From: Cycas panzhihuaensis | Taxonomy: Eukaryota; Cycadophyta | Direction: 5' to 3' | Assembly (NCBI GenBank): GCA_023213395.1 | Contig: CM041465.1 | Location: 228,043,741 to 228,107,740, forward strand | Length of the DNA stretch: 64,000 nt | In this document: piece after piece, positions 37,227-48,790 of the stretch | Numbering within the stretch: the first letter of the stretch is position 1 | Layout: each line of letters begins with the position of its first letter | Notes under the pieces: generated by a model | Seen by the model: the letters and a program-made list of their open reading frames with translations, nothing else | Told to the model about the DNA's origin: nothing | The model's database searches: none | Position numbers and translations under genes: made by a program

Positions 37227-39938
37227 ATGGTCACAACGGAAACAAAATTGAAAAGATTGCCACCCAAAGCAAAGATTCAGATCCCCGACCTCGGGAAAAC
37301 AATGGAAGTAAGTATGTTCGGCTATGGCTTGTATTATGAATAATGTGAAAGGCAAAGCTTTGGGAATTCAGATGTTTGTTCCCAGATTTTTATGTTTGAA
37401 ACGTATGTCTTACTTCAATATTTCAGTGAAGTAGAATTAGTAACTCTTGATAAAGAATACGAACGGCCTCTTCTGCAAACAGAGAGCAGCATTTTCCCTA
37501 ACGGTTGTCTATGATCCCCAAGTTCTTCTGACCTATTTACTGTTTTTGTCCATGCAAAATTGGGTAGAAATTAATCAGAAGCAGAGCATTCAGAGAGTTC
37601 ACCAGTGGGGCATTGTCTGGGGCTATGACTAAAACTGTAGTAGCCCCCCTAGAGACTGTCAGGTGAGTTTTCTTTCTTTAGTGTTTTCTGGTTTTGATTC
37701 ATTCTTCCTCTTTTTTGAAGACCGAGGGCCTCTTGATACCACACACGGAGACGGTGCTCCAATTACATGAGTAATCACCGACCCATAGGCTCAGTATGTC
37801 ATCCGTGGGAATTGAACCGTCGCCAAACCAGTCGAAGCAATAGGTAGTCTAGGTTTTCTCCGCATGGACAACGCCTCTGGGACATGTTTTACTTCGGGGC
37901 GGTTAAGAGCTCCTGACTGCTAATGGCTGAAGCGCTCGGGTTCGCCGTTCTTTTCTGTGTCCTTCTGCCTGGTTTCGGTTTGCTTGTTTGCAATTGTGTT
38001 CACGATCAATGGTGAGAGCAGCAGCAGCTCCAAGCATGCAATAGATTAACTGTAATGAGGTTAAACATGATGGAACACCATCGTTTTCATGAAAAAGATG
38101 ACAGAAACGCTTAGAACCTGGTTGCTTGGGGCTCATCTATTTAGCCTGGTTGTTTTCTTCTAGAGAAAATGAAACTTGGTTTTGTAGGATCTTGCGATGA
38201 TACTGGAGTTTATCAGTCCACCTGAGTTTTGGAATCACCTCTGGCTTAATGACAATCGTATGCACTATGCCATCCAACTCTCTGCCATAAAAATACAGGT
38301 TTTGATCGGGAATCAGATCCCTTTATGCTATGAATTTTACATGCCTTCTGCCTAGGGTAAGACAGTTATGTATTATTTTTTTCAGGAATGAAGCACTATA
38401 GTTCAAAATTACACCACTGAAAGAAATAGTAAAGCTGGTCCCAGAAGTCAAAATTGTCGTGCAGTCCTGATCCTCAGCGAGAAGGGCTTCTCTCTGTTGG
38501 TTAGTGATTGTTGCAGTGCCCTTAACCGCGATGGTTAGAGTTTAAAGCAGCCTTTTCATTATCTAAAGAAGAAAACTACCAGCTATAGAAAATAATCTTG
38601 TGGCTTCGGAAGTACAAGTGGATATTTTCGTTTCGGATGTTTGTGGTTCTGATTAGTTTATTAATCCTCTTGAATTCTGGCATTATGTTAGGTTAAAAAG
38701 GAAGCCTGTATTTGTTGTCTTTTGCAGGACCAGAATGATTGTTGGGGTCGGCTCAAGGAAGATTGTTGACAGCTTTAAAGAGGTGATTGATCAACAAGGC
38801 TGGCAAGGGCTGTGGAGTGGCAATAGCATTAATCTGCTTCGAATAGTTCCTTCTCAAGCAATTGAGTTATGCACATTTGAATCTGTGAAACGATCTTTAA
38901 CAGCTGCACAAAATCACTGGGAGAAAAATGGATATCCACAAGTTCAGGTTGCAGGGCACACCCTGCATTTGCCAGTTTCTTGGATATCTCCGGTGGCCAT
39001 AGGCGGTGCCGTTGCAGGAATCATCAGCACTGTATGTTGCTACCCTTTGGAGGTCTTGAAGGTAGTCCTTGCCTCTGCCTTTTCCCAGTTAATGATCAGT
39101 TCAACAACTATGCATCCGGGTGTTTAAAATAAGCATCCAGCTGAGGGTCTGAATCACATTTCAAGAAATGTTTCATACTTGGACAGGAATTTCCTTGACA
39201 ATTTATGAGTGACCACAGTAAAGATAACGGTCTTCTCACCCTTCAAATCAGGACCGTTTCACCGTTTACCCAGGAGTGTATCAAAGCATCAACCATGCTC
39301 TCAAGAAAATTTCACTGGAAGAAGGTCCAGGAGCTTTATATGCAGGCCTTACACCCACTTTAATTGGCATGGTACCCTACAGTACGTCTTATTACTTTGT
39401 GTACGAATCAGCCAAGGCATCATATTGCAGATCTTTGAATAAGAAGTCTTTGAAGCGTGTTGAAGCACTTCTCATTGGTGCCTTTGCAGGTGAGTTTGCT
39501 ATAGAGATTTTACTTGTTTAAACATGATGGAACTCACCATGGGTTATGCTTTTGACCAGAAATTCATGACAAAAAAAATTCAAATCATGATTGCAATTTG
39601 ACATGGATAAGATGCTTTTAATTATTATGGTTGAATTTGTTAGTTTGCAATGAACATGGTACATTTTATAATTTTCTGTATGGGCAGGGCTTACTTCCAG
39701 TACCTTCAGCTTTCCACTGGAAGTAGCGCGCAAAAGACTTATGGTTGGAACCCTAGAAGGCAACCGTCCAACGAACATGATTAATGTTGTTAAAGAGGTC
39801 ATTCAGAAGGAAGGCTTCAAAGGACTTTACAGGGGTTGGAGAGCAAGCTGCCTCAAAGTAATGCCAGCATCTGGCCTTTCTTGGATGTTCTATGAATTAT
39901 GGAAAGATGTTCTCCTAATTGAAGGAAGCCAAATATAG
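37227..39938 (+). CDS. BTL1: Mitochondrial carrier family protein, BTL1 (Brittle1-like) adenine-nucleotide transporter, five exons
   Basis: Membrane carrier expected to exchange adenine nucleotides across an organelle inner membrane; the family role is known, the exact substrate is inferred. Exons: 37227-37307, 37598-37662, 38728-39061, 39252-39489, 39688-39938, giving 322 residues. All four introns are GT-AG and phases fit (0, 2, 0, 1). Three carrier signatures are intact: PLETVR at residues 44-49, PLEVLK at 155-160 and PLEVAR at 249-254, one per two-helix repeat. All have Glu where many carriers have Asp. The TRMIVGVGSR block after the first signature and the LYRGWRASCLKVMPASGLSW block near the C-terminus are typical of BTL1. 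The N-terminus is short (27 residues) with several Lys and no clear presequence. The gene shows none of the stop-codon decay around it, so it is probably functional. Confidence 0.88.
37715..37955 (-). repeat. Possible tRNA-derived SINE in intron 2 of the BTL1-like gene
   Basis: The minus strand carries GGTTCAATTCC (about 37822-37812), a good polymerase III B box. About 95 bp upstream is TAGCAGTCAGG (near 37925), a partial A box, and an AAAAAA tail is near 37720. The plus strand also shows tRNA-Ser-like words (GGTTAAGAGC, then ACTGCTAATGG). I found no convincing TSD, and the A-to-B spacing is long. Family and orientation are uncertain. Confidence 0.35.
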
Positions 39939-40638
39939 GTTATATAACGTGCCAGTAGACATTTTGATCATGAGATTTGTAGATACCTGGCCAACAATTC
40001 ATTTGAGTCATATTTCATAGTTTAGAGCTCTGTGGTTATTCTTTGAAGATGTTCTAAATCCCTTCATTTAGGATATTGATACACCCCAGATCAACATTTT
40101 AACTTTTTTTTGCACCCCCATGTTTTTGTGGAGTTGTGATTGTACTGCTGTTTTTTATTTTTTTATGGTACAATCAATTTTAACTCAGTGGCCACTTAGG
40201 AGGATTTCTTACTACATCCAGAGTGGTTTGTTCCCAATTTCTGCTAGTACGAGTAGCCCTCTTTCTGCGTTATTAGTTTCAACAATTTTGTAAGAGATTA
40301 GCATACTCTTTAACAGTTTTTGGAATTATAATGAAATCATATTGCCTGATCAAGCTCCTAAGAAGCTTCTTCATCGTTTGGGCAAGCAGCCTTGTGATGG
40401 ACCCAGCTGCCCCCAAATTTTTGGTTCCCATACGTGGTAATGATGAACTAAATTTCATTAATATTATCTAACTAAAGACTATATTGGTGTGAATGAAGTA
40501 TTTCTCTTTAAACACTTGCCTTTATATATTAATCAAAAACCAGACAAGGTGGTAATTGCGTAAGTATATCATCAGACCCTAAGGCCAATGAATGCATTTA
40601 GATGTCCTGCAACTTGGAAGTCCGAAATTACATGAGAG
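39939..40638 (+). other. 3' flank of the BTL1-like gene
   Basis: Likely holds the 3' UTR; T-rich stretches at 40100-40170 and an AATGAAATC-type signal near 40328 could serve polyadenylation, but no clear AATAAA is placed well. No other gene recognised. Confidence 0.4.
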
Positions 40639-40726
40639 AGCATTCTATGCCTTTACAGCTGCTAGATACATAACTACTTCCAAGCATTCTATGCCTTTAC
40701 AGGTGCTAGATACATAACTACTTCCA
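40639..40726. repeat. Tandem duplication, two 44 bp units
   Basis: AGCATTCTATGCCTTTACAG begins at 40639 and 40683. The copies differ by about one base, so the duplication is young. Confidence 0.9.
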
Positions 40727-40767
40727 AAGCTTAAATATTAACCATTGGAGGCCACAGATTCCTTTAC

Positions 40768-40995
40768 TTAGTTCTTTGCTGTAATGAAATGGTCCATGTA
40801 TTGACCTTTGGGGTCTAGTTGATCAATTTCCACTGAACATGGCTTGTTGGGGAACATTCTTTCAGATGCTGTCCTCCTGAATCCTGCTTGCTCCATTTCA
40901 TGAACTATGGATGTTGAGTTTTTCCATCTTGCTAGAAATGGTGTTGCTTCTTCCAATATTTGCAAGGATTTGTGGCACCAGGATGGACGGCTTGT
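40768..40995 (-). pseudogene. Exon-like coding block of an unrecognised protein
   Basis: After a plausible acceptor (AAAATCAG ending at 40996) the minus strand stays open for 75 codons to a TAA at 40770-40768. The translation is well mixed and protein-like (WCHKSLQILEEATPFLARWK near the start, FPNKPCSVEIDQLDPKGQY near the end), without the stop-codon decay of nearby elements. It looks like a C-terminal exon of a soluble protein. No start or upstream exon could be joined in phase: a 50-base exon-like piece at 41399-41448 (ERHGRLSGHDGAFW) ends in the wrong phase. It could be the last exon of a real gene, or a relic. Typed as pseudogene because the rest is missing. Confidence 0.4.
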
Positions 40996-42590
40996 CTGAT
41001 TTTAACATTCCCTAGTTAGGCACATTGTTCATGAATTTTTGCCATTGCATTGTATACTATCAATTAAGATATGGACATTGTTGATGTTATAAGATACCTT
41101 TAACCGACAGAAAATGAAGCCTCCTAAAGCATTGCTAGAAAGTTTATGGAGAGGGAAAATTTACAATATTTTATCCACTTTCCTGACCCACGGCTCCTTT
41201 TAAGGAAACATTATCATATCATGGAGCAAGGAAGTTGTACTATGTAATTTACAATTTTCATGTTCACTATTAAATAGAATAATTTAGAGCCAAAACAATT
41301 TGAGTCCTAGTAAGATACAAGGGAAGCTCTATGCAACAATGGTTAGCCTTCTTCAAGCAGAAAGAAGCTCCATCTCTGCCAAGATCGTCCAAACTTACTG
41401 CCAAAAAGCTCCATCATGACCAGACAGGCGACCATGGCGTTCACTAAACTGCACATAGTGGCAACAACAAGGGCTTTATATATGAGTGTACTACTAAGAA
41501 AAAGATTATCATACAAGATCAATACGTAATTGATGAATTTGGTAAAAGAAATGACGGACAAGTTAAGTGGAATGATGTCCTAATTCGAGCTTAGTATATC
41601 TAGTAAAGAACTGATGAGAAATTTATTGAAGTTATTTACGTTATGAAAAAATATTCCAAACCTTGACTACTAGCATAAGAAATAAATTATGGACTAATAA
41701 AAAGGGAGACAATAAATATATTTTTATTATAAATTTGAGATTATTATAGAAAAATATAATAAAAGAATAGTGCTAATAACATTAGTATCTTTAGAGTTTG
41801 TGTGGAGAACAAGCATGGAAAGTTTAGGATAGTCTTGGGATAGATAATTTTCAATTTGAATAGTTGTGAGAACATAAGGTTTAATTGGAAATTCTAAAAT
41901 TAAAATAAGCATTTGCATAATTATTTTCAACCATGAATTATGGCCAAAATTCGAGAGAGAGAGAGAGAGAGAGAGAGAGTCGCATGACCTTGTTTAGAGC
42001 TAATCATAGGGCTATACATGTAGCTATATGACATGTTAAATGGCCATGTTTTATGGTGGTCCCCCATGGTAGTTGTATAATACTAGATGATGGTTGTACA
42101 ATCTGTAAAAGCTATAGTAATATAGTTATAAAAATTTATCATATGATCCACTACATCCCTCTACATGGGAGAATGTTGGAGGTGTTCATCTGTATTCATC
42201 TTATTTCATAAACTTGTCTTTCCATAGAGTTATCCTCTTCACTTGGCTTCCATGGCTAAATTGGTTCATTTTAAGTCCTTGCCCTTCTTGGCTTCATAAA
42301 ATGCCCTTCACCTTACATCTTCAATTTCATTATAGAACTAGAGTTAGAAAAGGTGTTCGTAGTATCCATGCTATCTAAAACACCCTAACCTTTGGAGGAT
42401 TTTTAGATAGATTTTTCATTTCAAGTATTTTATTGGTCAATTTCTGTTTCATAATCTCTCCCTATCTCAAGAGACCATTGTCCTTAATGAGACTTGCTTT
42501 TTTAACAAAAGAATCTTAGCTTAAGTGGTCTTAATAGATCTAATTACTATATCAAGTATTCATGTATTTCTTTGATGTTTAATTTTCTAC
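40996..42590. other. Unassigned DNA with (GA)n run
   Basis: A (GA)n microsatellite lies at 41953-41979. CATGGGAGAATGTTGGAGG at about 42167-42185 resembles a polypurine tract followed by an LTR start, but no partner LTR was found. Part of 42200-42590 may be the C-terminal end of the Gypsy-3 polyprotein on the minus strand; I could not recognise a chromodomain. Confidence 0.35.
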
Positions 42591-42599
42591 CTCTAGTAT

Positions 42600-43642
42600 G
42601 ATTATTAGACCATGTCTTACTTTTCCAACTTTGTGAATATCTATGTAGTTAGGCATGTTATTGTCAAGTCTTAAAATGCTTTCTTTAAGAATCTAATATA
42701 AGATGTAATTTGCATTTTAGTGTGCATAGGAAGGTATAATGTATATGCAGTTACATTCCCATTTTCAACAATTTGAAAGTGTTTATAATATTTATGAGAG
42801 AATTTAGTACATTTTCCCATAGATATAGATTCATTAAGTTTCATTCAAATAAACATAGGTTCTAATTTAAAAGGATTTCAAAGTCTTATTTTGATGTGTA
42901 TATAGTTTTATCCTATTTTAAGCTCTTTTCATATTTTTTTAATAGCCTTTTAATTCTTCATGCACCTCTTAGATATATGTCATACCACCAAAATTTTCAA
43001 GCTTCAATTTTAAAGGTGGATTATATCAATACATGGATTTTAAGAGAGTTCTATCAATAACTAAATGTTTGTTATTATTATATGAAAATTTAATAGACAA
43101 AAAATTATTTTCCTATGTAGTTTGCTTTACCACTATACGTGATTTAAGTATATCTTCCATGATTTGGTTTCTTCTTACAATTTGACTACCTGTAGATAAG
43201 GGAAATCTCCATTACTAAAATCATGTTTAGTACAAAGACTTGAAGAATTCTCTTTAAAGTTGTCTAGTGAACTTTGGATTTTTATTATTAATAATGGATT
43301 TGAAATTTTCATATTTACAAAGTATCCTATCTATTAAGAATTTATGATGTTTTACCTTTATATGTTAAACAACAAGATTTAAATACAATCATACTAGTGA
43401 GTCTATCTACGATTTGATCATGCCACTTTGTATTTTTAATAAATATATTACAAAATCTATTGATGTGCTTTGCCACTTTCATTTAAGCATATGTAAAAGC
43501 ATTAATAGCATAGCTTACATGTCTTTTATAGTTTTGTTAACTTGACATTGTTCACAAACCTATAATCTTCTATTTCTCCATTCATGTTTTTGAAATAAAC
43601 ATGTTTCTTAATGTTTCTTTTAGAGACTTTTGCTTATGCTAA
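42600..43642 (-). pseudogene. Gypsy-3 integrase piece (left of the Gypsy-2 insertion)
   Basis: The minus strand gives CEQCQVNK (about 43558-43535), the Cys pair of the integrase zinc finger, then a TSIDFV block with the first catalytic Asp, then INNKNPKFT where active elements have SDRD-x-x-FT, so the second Asp is Asn. Further on, FPLSTGSQIVRRNQIMEDIL and FLSIKFSYNN match the QTDGQTER..., EFAYNN series of Ty3/Gypsy integrases; the catalytic Glu site reads VRRN. Several stops. The TSD of Gypsy-2 cuts this element just upstream of the zinc finger. Confidence 0.75.
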
Positions 43643-43647
43643 CATGG
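43643..43647. repeat. Target-site duplication of Gypsy-2, left copy (CATGG)
   Basis: CATGG at 43643-43647 and again at 54441-54445, directly outside the two LTRs. Confidence 0.9.
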
Positions 43648-44492
43648 TGTTGGAGAGAAATTTGGCACATAAACTGTAAAAAAGCTAGTATGCAAGCTTG
43701 TACTGATTAGAAAAGTGTAAGTACGGACCATACAAAAGTACATATGAGAGGAAAAATTAGAATGCATGATAACTAGGTATGCAAAATAGGATATGTACCT
43801 TTTCAGGTACGCTAGCAAATGAAATGATACATATAATAGAAAGGAATCGAAGGGTGCCCAAATCTAATGATGTCAGCCAAAACGGGAGTATGTACGGATG
43901 AAAAGGAAGCCATTAGAGGTGACTAATCATATGATTAAGTGAAAGGGTATGTTGATAATAAAAAGGTATAGTTATGACTTGGGGTTGTAGCCATTCACTC
44001 AAAGGGCGCCAGAAGGAAGCATTTAAAGGTACCTTTCTTATCAATTCAACAATGAGAGCCAAGCATTCATTCCATGAGTCAATTCAAAAGCCAAAGTACT
44101 AAGAAGGACAGTACAGTTAGGTGAACCAACAGATACATTCCCTGATGCATTCTCTTTTTGGAATGCATATGATAGTATAGTATGTATATGACTGGAATGT
44201 ATGCACGATACATTTTAGAACAGAATGTACTGATCTTATTGCTTAATAAAGAGAAAGTTACGAGAAAATATTGTGTATTATGTGTATTGTACTAATTGCA
44301 TGAAGGGTATATGATGATTAATGTACTACTTTGGTAGAATAATGATGAATATATAATGATTTGTTCCTTTCATATTGTGTGTAAAGTGATTATAATGGAA
44401 TATGAATATGTTGACTTATCCTAAACTAGATTACTAACCAATGATCCCTTAACAAATGAACTTATTTGGATAGTATGATTGTAAAGTCAACA
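43648..44492 (+). repeat. Gypsy-2 5' LTR
   Basis: 845 bp, TGTTGGAGAG to GTAAAGTCAACA. A direct repeat of 53617-54440 with many substitutions. Confidence 0.92.
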
Positions 44493-44493
44493 T

Positions 44494-44550
44494 TGGTTCC
44501 ATTGCCTACATCCATAGAGGAGGGTTCCATTGCCTACGTCCATAGAGGAG
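44494..44550 (+). promoter_or_regulatory. Gypsy-2 primer-binding site, tandemly duplicated
   Basis: TGGTTCCATTGCCTAC starts at 44494, one base past the LTR, resembling the TGGCGCCGTTGCC-type PBS of Athila/Ogre-like elements with substitutions. The 28 bp unit at 44495-44522 is repeated at 44523-44550 with one change. Confidence 0.65.
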
Positions 44551-44589
44551 GGATCGGGCTAGGAGTTTCATAAGGAAAGCATGCTTAAA

Positions 44590-46600
44590 TGACAAGGAAA
44601 CCTAGCTATCGCCATGATGGTAGGTTATAACTAAACCCTCGACAACTAAGGGACCTTTCAATGCCACCTAAGAGGCCTTCAAAAGAGAAAGAGCCACAAG
44701 ATGGTACTTCACTTAAGGGAAAATAATCAAGCAAACAAAGGGCACTATAATGGTTTAAAGAATCTAAATTAAGAAGGAAAAGTAAATTGAGCCTAAATAA
44801 TAACGAGACTAAGGGACAATCCATTGAAGAATTTGAGGCAAGTGGAGCCTAGACACCTCAAGAATAGGGAAAAAAAAGAAATGGAGAACAAATGGTACTA
44901 ACACCTATCCCAATTAGATCTGCCCTTATAAGCCTAAAAAAAGTAGAAAGTTCACCAAGGAAAATTAGATCAAAGTGACATTACAAATGAAACGCTAAGG
45001 GAGGAGCAACATATAAACATGGATAATACCCCGAAGGACATGACTGATAACGAGAAAAAGGCAAAGGAAGGTCCCTTGGTATATTGAAAAAATAAATTAA
45101 TCAGGCATCTATTTAAAGATTCATCAAATAAGGGGTTTGAGTAATCATATTTAGTGGTCATGCCATTGCTGATACAAGTGCTAAGAGTACCTGACTCTAT
45201 TCATTTAAAAATATCGTTTCAAAACCCTCTATTTAGGAGAGATAGTACTACACCAAGCACACCAAATACATCACCCAAAACAAATAATGAGAAGAAGGGA
45301 ATAATCTCCAAAGAAGTCAAACTCAGAGGAAGAAAGGTCATCGTCACTAAGAGGGACATCAGTGCAGTCACCAAGGATGGATGACTTAAGAGACTTTGGG
45401 AAGTTATTTTTTAATGACGCATCCGATGCAACAAAACATGTGTTTATTTTAGAATTTGATTAATATGAAAAAAATCACAAATGAGGAGGAGATAAAGGCA
45501 AGGTTTGTTTGTACATTAAGGGAAGTACCATTAACATGGTACAAAAAACTAAATAAAACAGAAGCTTAGGCAAATATAAGGAAGCCATTTGGGGAAAGAT
45601 TTTAGAATTTTTGCAATAATGAGGTTGTTGAGATTACTTTTAGAGAGATAAAATAAATGCTTGATAAATCAGTACTAACTTATATTAGTTGTATGAAAAT
45701 AATCGCTACCAACATTATTAATAAGACAATAACAGACCACAACATGAAAATTACTTTGTTAGATATCTTAATGAAAAATTGAGATCCATGATACATTGGC
45801 ATACCTTAAAGTCTTTTAAAAATGCTTAGGAGTTAACACCAGATTTTAAAGCTGAAATAGATACCCAAGCTAGAGGGCATGATCCCTTATTACTCAGATT
45901 ACAAGATGAAATTTGATAAATAAAACAGAATCAACATAATCGATCCCTCTGCCAAATGGAAAAATCAGAAGAAGAATCAAATATTGAAGCTCTAAAAAAA
46001 GAAGTAGCAAGATTAAAGATGAAGAATAAGGAGAAGGAAGAAGAAACCAAGAAAAAAATTAAGAATTCAAAATTGAAAAATGGTGTCATGTGTATGAAGA
46101 AAACTTGTATACAACAAAAGAATATGATATAAACCCAAAAATAGTGTAATACATCAAAGGGACAAATGGTGTCATATATGTGACATGGATAGTCATAATA
46201 CAAGGGATTGTTTCTATAACCCTAGAGGAAGACGTTATAGAGGATGTGGTTAGGAAAGAGGAAGCAACCCACCCATGAATGTATATACAACGAGAAGTAT
46301 ACCGAAAACTTCAAAGAAAAATCAATCGATGGGAAGATACTTAATATGTTTACAATTCGATCATTAGAAGCCAGGTTGCCTGACCAAACATGATTGTGAA
46401 CACAAACCATTTATGTACAACAGCTATGGTCTAGGTGAATATAAAATAGAAGAGTATAAAGACAAAGCAAAAATGACCAATTTAATAACCATCAATCTAG
46501 AAAACAACAAAATTGTTAAACTTCATAACAAACAGAAGGGGAAAGAGGTAGTAAGTGAAGATTATCCAAATCCTAAAGTGGAAATCAATCGATTCAAGTA
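44590..46600 (+). pseudogene. Gypsy-2 gag with CCHC zinc knuckle
   Basis: Structural protein. Lys-rich N-terminal part from about 44660. The gag core is near 45480-45610 (RFVCTLREVPLTWYKKL). A canonical C-x2-C-x4-H-x4-C knuckle (CHICDMDSHNTRDC) is intact at 46170-46211. The frame at 46413-46601 continues with polar sequence toward the protease. Many stops before and between these blocks. Confidence 0.75.
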
Positions 46601-46899
46601 AGTGAAACAAGTATTAGAGAAACTAACTCAAAAGGAAACAAAAACGATGCTACCGATGGGCAAACAAAAAACAAAGTATAAACCAAAGGAGAAAAAACCA
46701 GAAGAGCAGAAGATACAACCTCAGTTGGTTCAAATGGAGGAATTGTTTAAAGGTCCACCAATGGAAAACATTCCTTAGATGTTGTTGCTAATGGAAAATC
46801 TAGTGAAACAACTATAATTAGCGATTCTCTTATATGAATTGATAGATTAGATTAAGACAGGGATATTGTAATAGAGGGAAAATATAAAAAGTTTAAAGA

Positions 46900-47300
46900 A
46901 AATAATGCTATCATTTGACTTGGATCCTATGGTCACAATTATAGTGTTAGGAGAGAAATTCTCAAAAGTGATTGTAGATAGAGGAGCAATAATGAATATG
47001 TTGCCCACCACAACTTGGCGAAAATTAGGAAGCCCTAAGTTAGAAGCTATAACCTACTCATTAAAACTAGCAAATGAATGACTAGTGAGACCAATCGGGA
47101 AGATAGGCAATATAAAAGTGGATGTGGTAGGAATCGCAGTCTAAATTGACTTTACAATTGTCGAGACAAATGAATGAGCTATACTTTATCTACCATTATT
47201 AGAAAGACCATGGTTGTACAAGACCTAATGTCTCCAAAGTTAGAGGGATGTAACCTTCACACCATTTGACAGAGAAAGTGAAATGAAGTCCTCCTGATGT
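46900..47300 (+). pseudogene. Gypsy-2 aspartic protease remnant
   Basis: Translation shows VIVDRGAIMNMLP near 46968-47006; the catalytic Asp is at 46977-46979 and the usual D-S/T-G-A reads D-R-G-A. LLERPWLY near 47198-47221 corresponds to the L-L-G-R-P-W end of the domain. Located between gag and RT as expected. Confidence 0.7.
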
Positions 47301-48790
47301 TAGAAAAAAATTCGATTGAGGCGATACCGGACGATGCCTTAAGCACAACTATTGTAAGTAAAGAAATTGCATCTTCTTTTAATAAAAGTAATTTATATCA
47401 CATGACAAAAGAACAGGTAAAACTGATTAATTCTCAAGAGATGGAGTTGACTTTCTTTGAGGAAATTGACAACTCTTCCGATGATAAGAGTGTAATAAAG
47501 TTTGTGGATTATTAGTTACAAGATGCATATAAAGTCAATCCCTCATCATATAGGTGTAACTTACTTTCTATGAATGTAACTAATGACATTAATATTAATT
47601 ATAAATCTTTGATTATGTGAATGTTGATAATAACATAAAAAGTAGTGTAGGAGAAGATGTTAATATGATTCAAACCTTAGACCCAAACCCCAATACCCTT
47701 CCTAATCTAAATCCTTTATATAATTTATCCTTTGATAACTCCATTTCCCTTAACCCTAACCCTTTCTCTACCTTTGGTGTGGGTTTCGAGGTAGATCGCC
47801 CTTCCCCATCCTTGTCTTAGCCCAAGGAAGGAAGTAACAAACTTTCCTTATCATTTTTAGAGGTACACCCACCCAATAAAAGGTCCTTTTCAACCATTGG
47901 CACCAAATCTGAGGGGGAAAAAAAAGGAATTTACTGAGAGTATTTCTAGACATTCTGATCCAAAAAACAAAATTGTCATTCTAGAAGAAAGAAGTTATGA
48001 GAAATATATTGGAGATTATGTGAAGTCCTTTTATAGAGAATAACTATATAGAACTACCCACTTAATGCATTGTATAAAATATTTGATAGGAGAAGGAATC
48101 ATAAACAAAGTTCAATAAGAGTTATATTTTGTGTTAACACTGAGGGGGCTTGTATGGTATCAATACTTAGCCCACCATGCTACTTTCAAAAATTGGAAAG
48201 AATTATAAACTGGCTTCAAAACTCAATTTGATCATCCTAAACAATTAAATATTCTATTATTTTACATAGGAGACTGCCCAAATAAGCATTCTAAAGATGT
48301 AAGTAGGAATGGATAATTTAAATCTTGCCTAGGAAAACTTTGAGTAATCTTTTCTATTCTACCTTAGACCAAATGGCAAAAAATTGGTTTATAGGGAATA
48401 ATAAACCTTGGATATCACATGGAGTAATCTCAAGAACTCCTTTATAAAAATATTTTCACATATGTCTGACAACAAGAAAATTGACAAAGTACTTAAGGTA
48501 ATTATAGAACTAAGTATAAAAATAGAACAAAGAACAATATCATTAGTACATAAAAAGGAAAGTAGGGAATTAGAGGATGAAAAAGAAGAAAACCATAACT
48601 ATCCCCTAGAGTTTACAAAGATTAACTACAACAAAAGGAGGATTGAAGACACCCCTACTCATCATGTCAGTGAACAAAAAGGCATCAAAGTAACAAAAGT
48701 GGAAATAATAACTAAAATCAACTTGGGAATAAAAGAAGACCCAAAGAATATACGAATTGGTAATTATTGGGATGATAAGATCGTAGCATA
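47300..48790 (+). pseudogene. Gypsy-2 protease-RT linker with gag-like motifs
   Basis: A 1.5 kb region between protease and RT. Open frames at 47297-47515, 47617-47820 and 48408-48791 are polar and unrecognised. Two blocks look like gag cores: LTLRGLVWYQYLAHHATFKN near 48134-48193, and LDQMAKNWFIGNN near 48364-48405 continuing after a frame change as ITWSNLKNSFIKIFSHM. These resemble the L-x-G-x-A-x-x-W-Y...W-x-x-L-x-x-x-F gag pattern although the element already has a gag upstream. Confidence 0.45.

Noticed and set aside
37903-38136. 77-codon minus-strand open frame in intron 2 of the carrier gene
   Set aside because: Overlaps the SINE-like sequence and intron; no motif and no splice-compatible neighbour.
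42167-42200. Polypurine-like stretch followed by TGTTGGAGG, suggesting a Copia 3' LTR start
   Set aside because: No second LTR copy, no upstream Copia RNase H and no TSD were found, so it is not called as an element.
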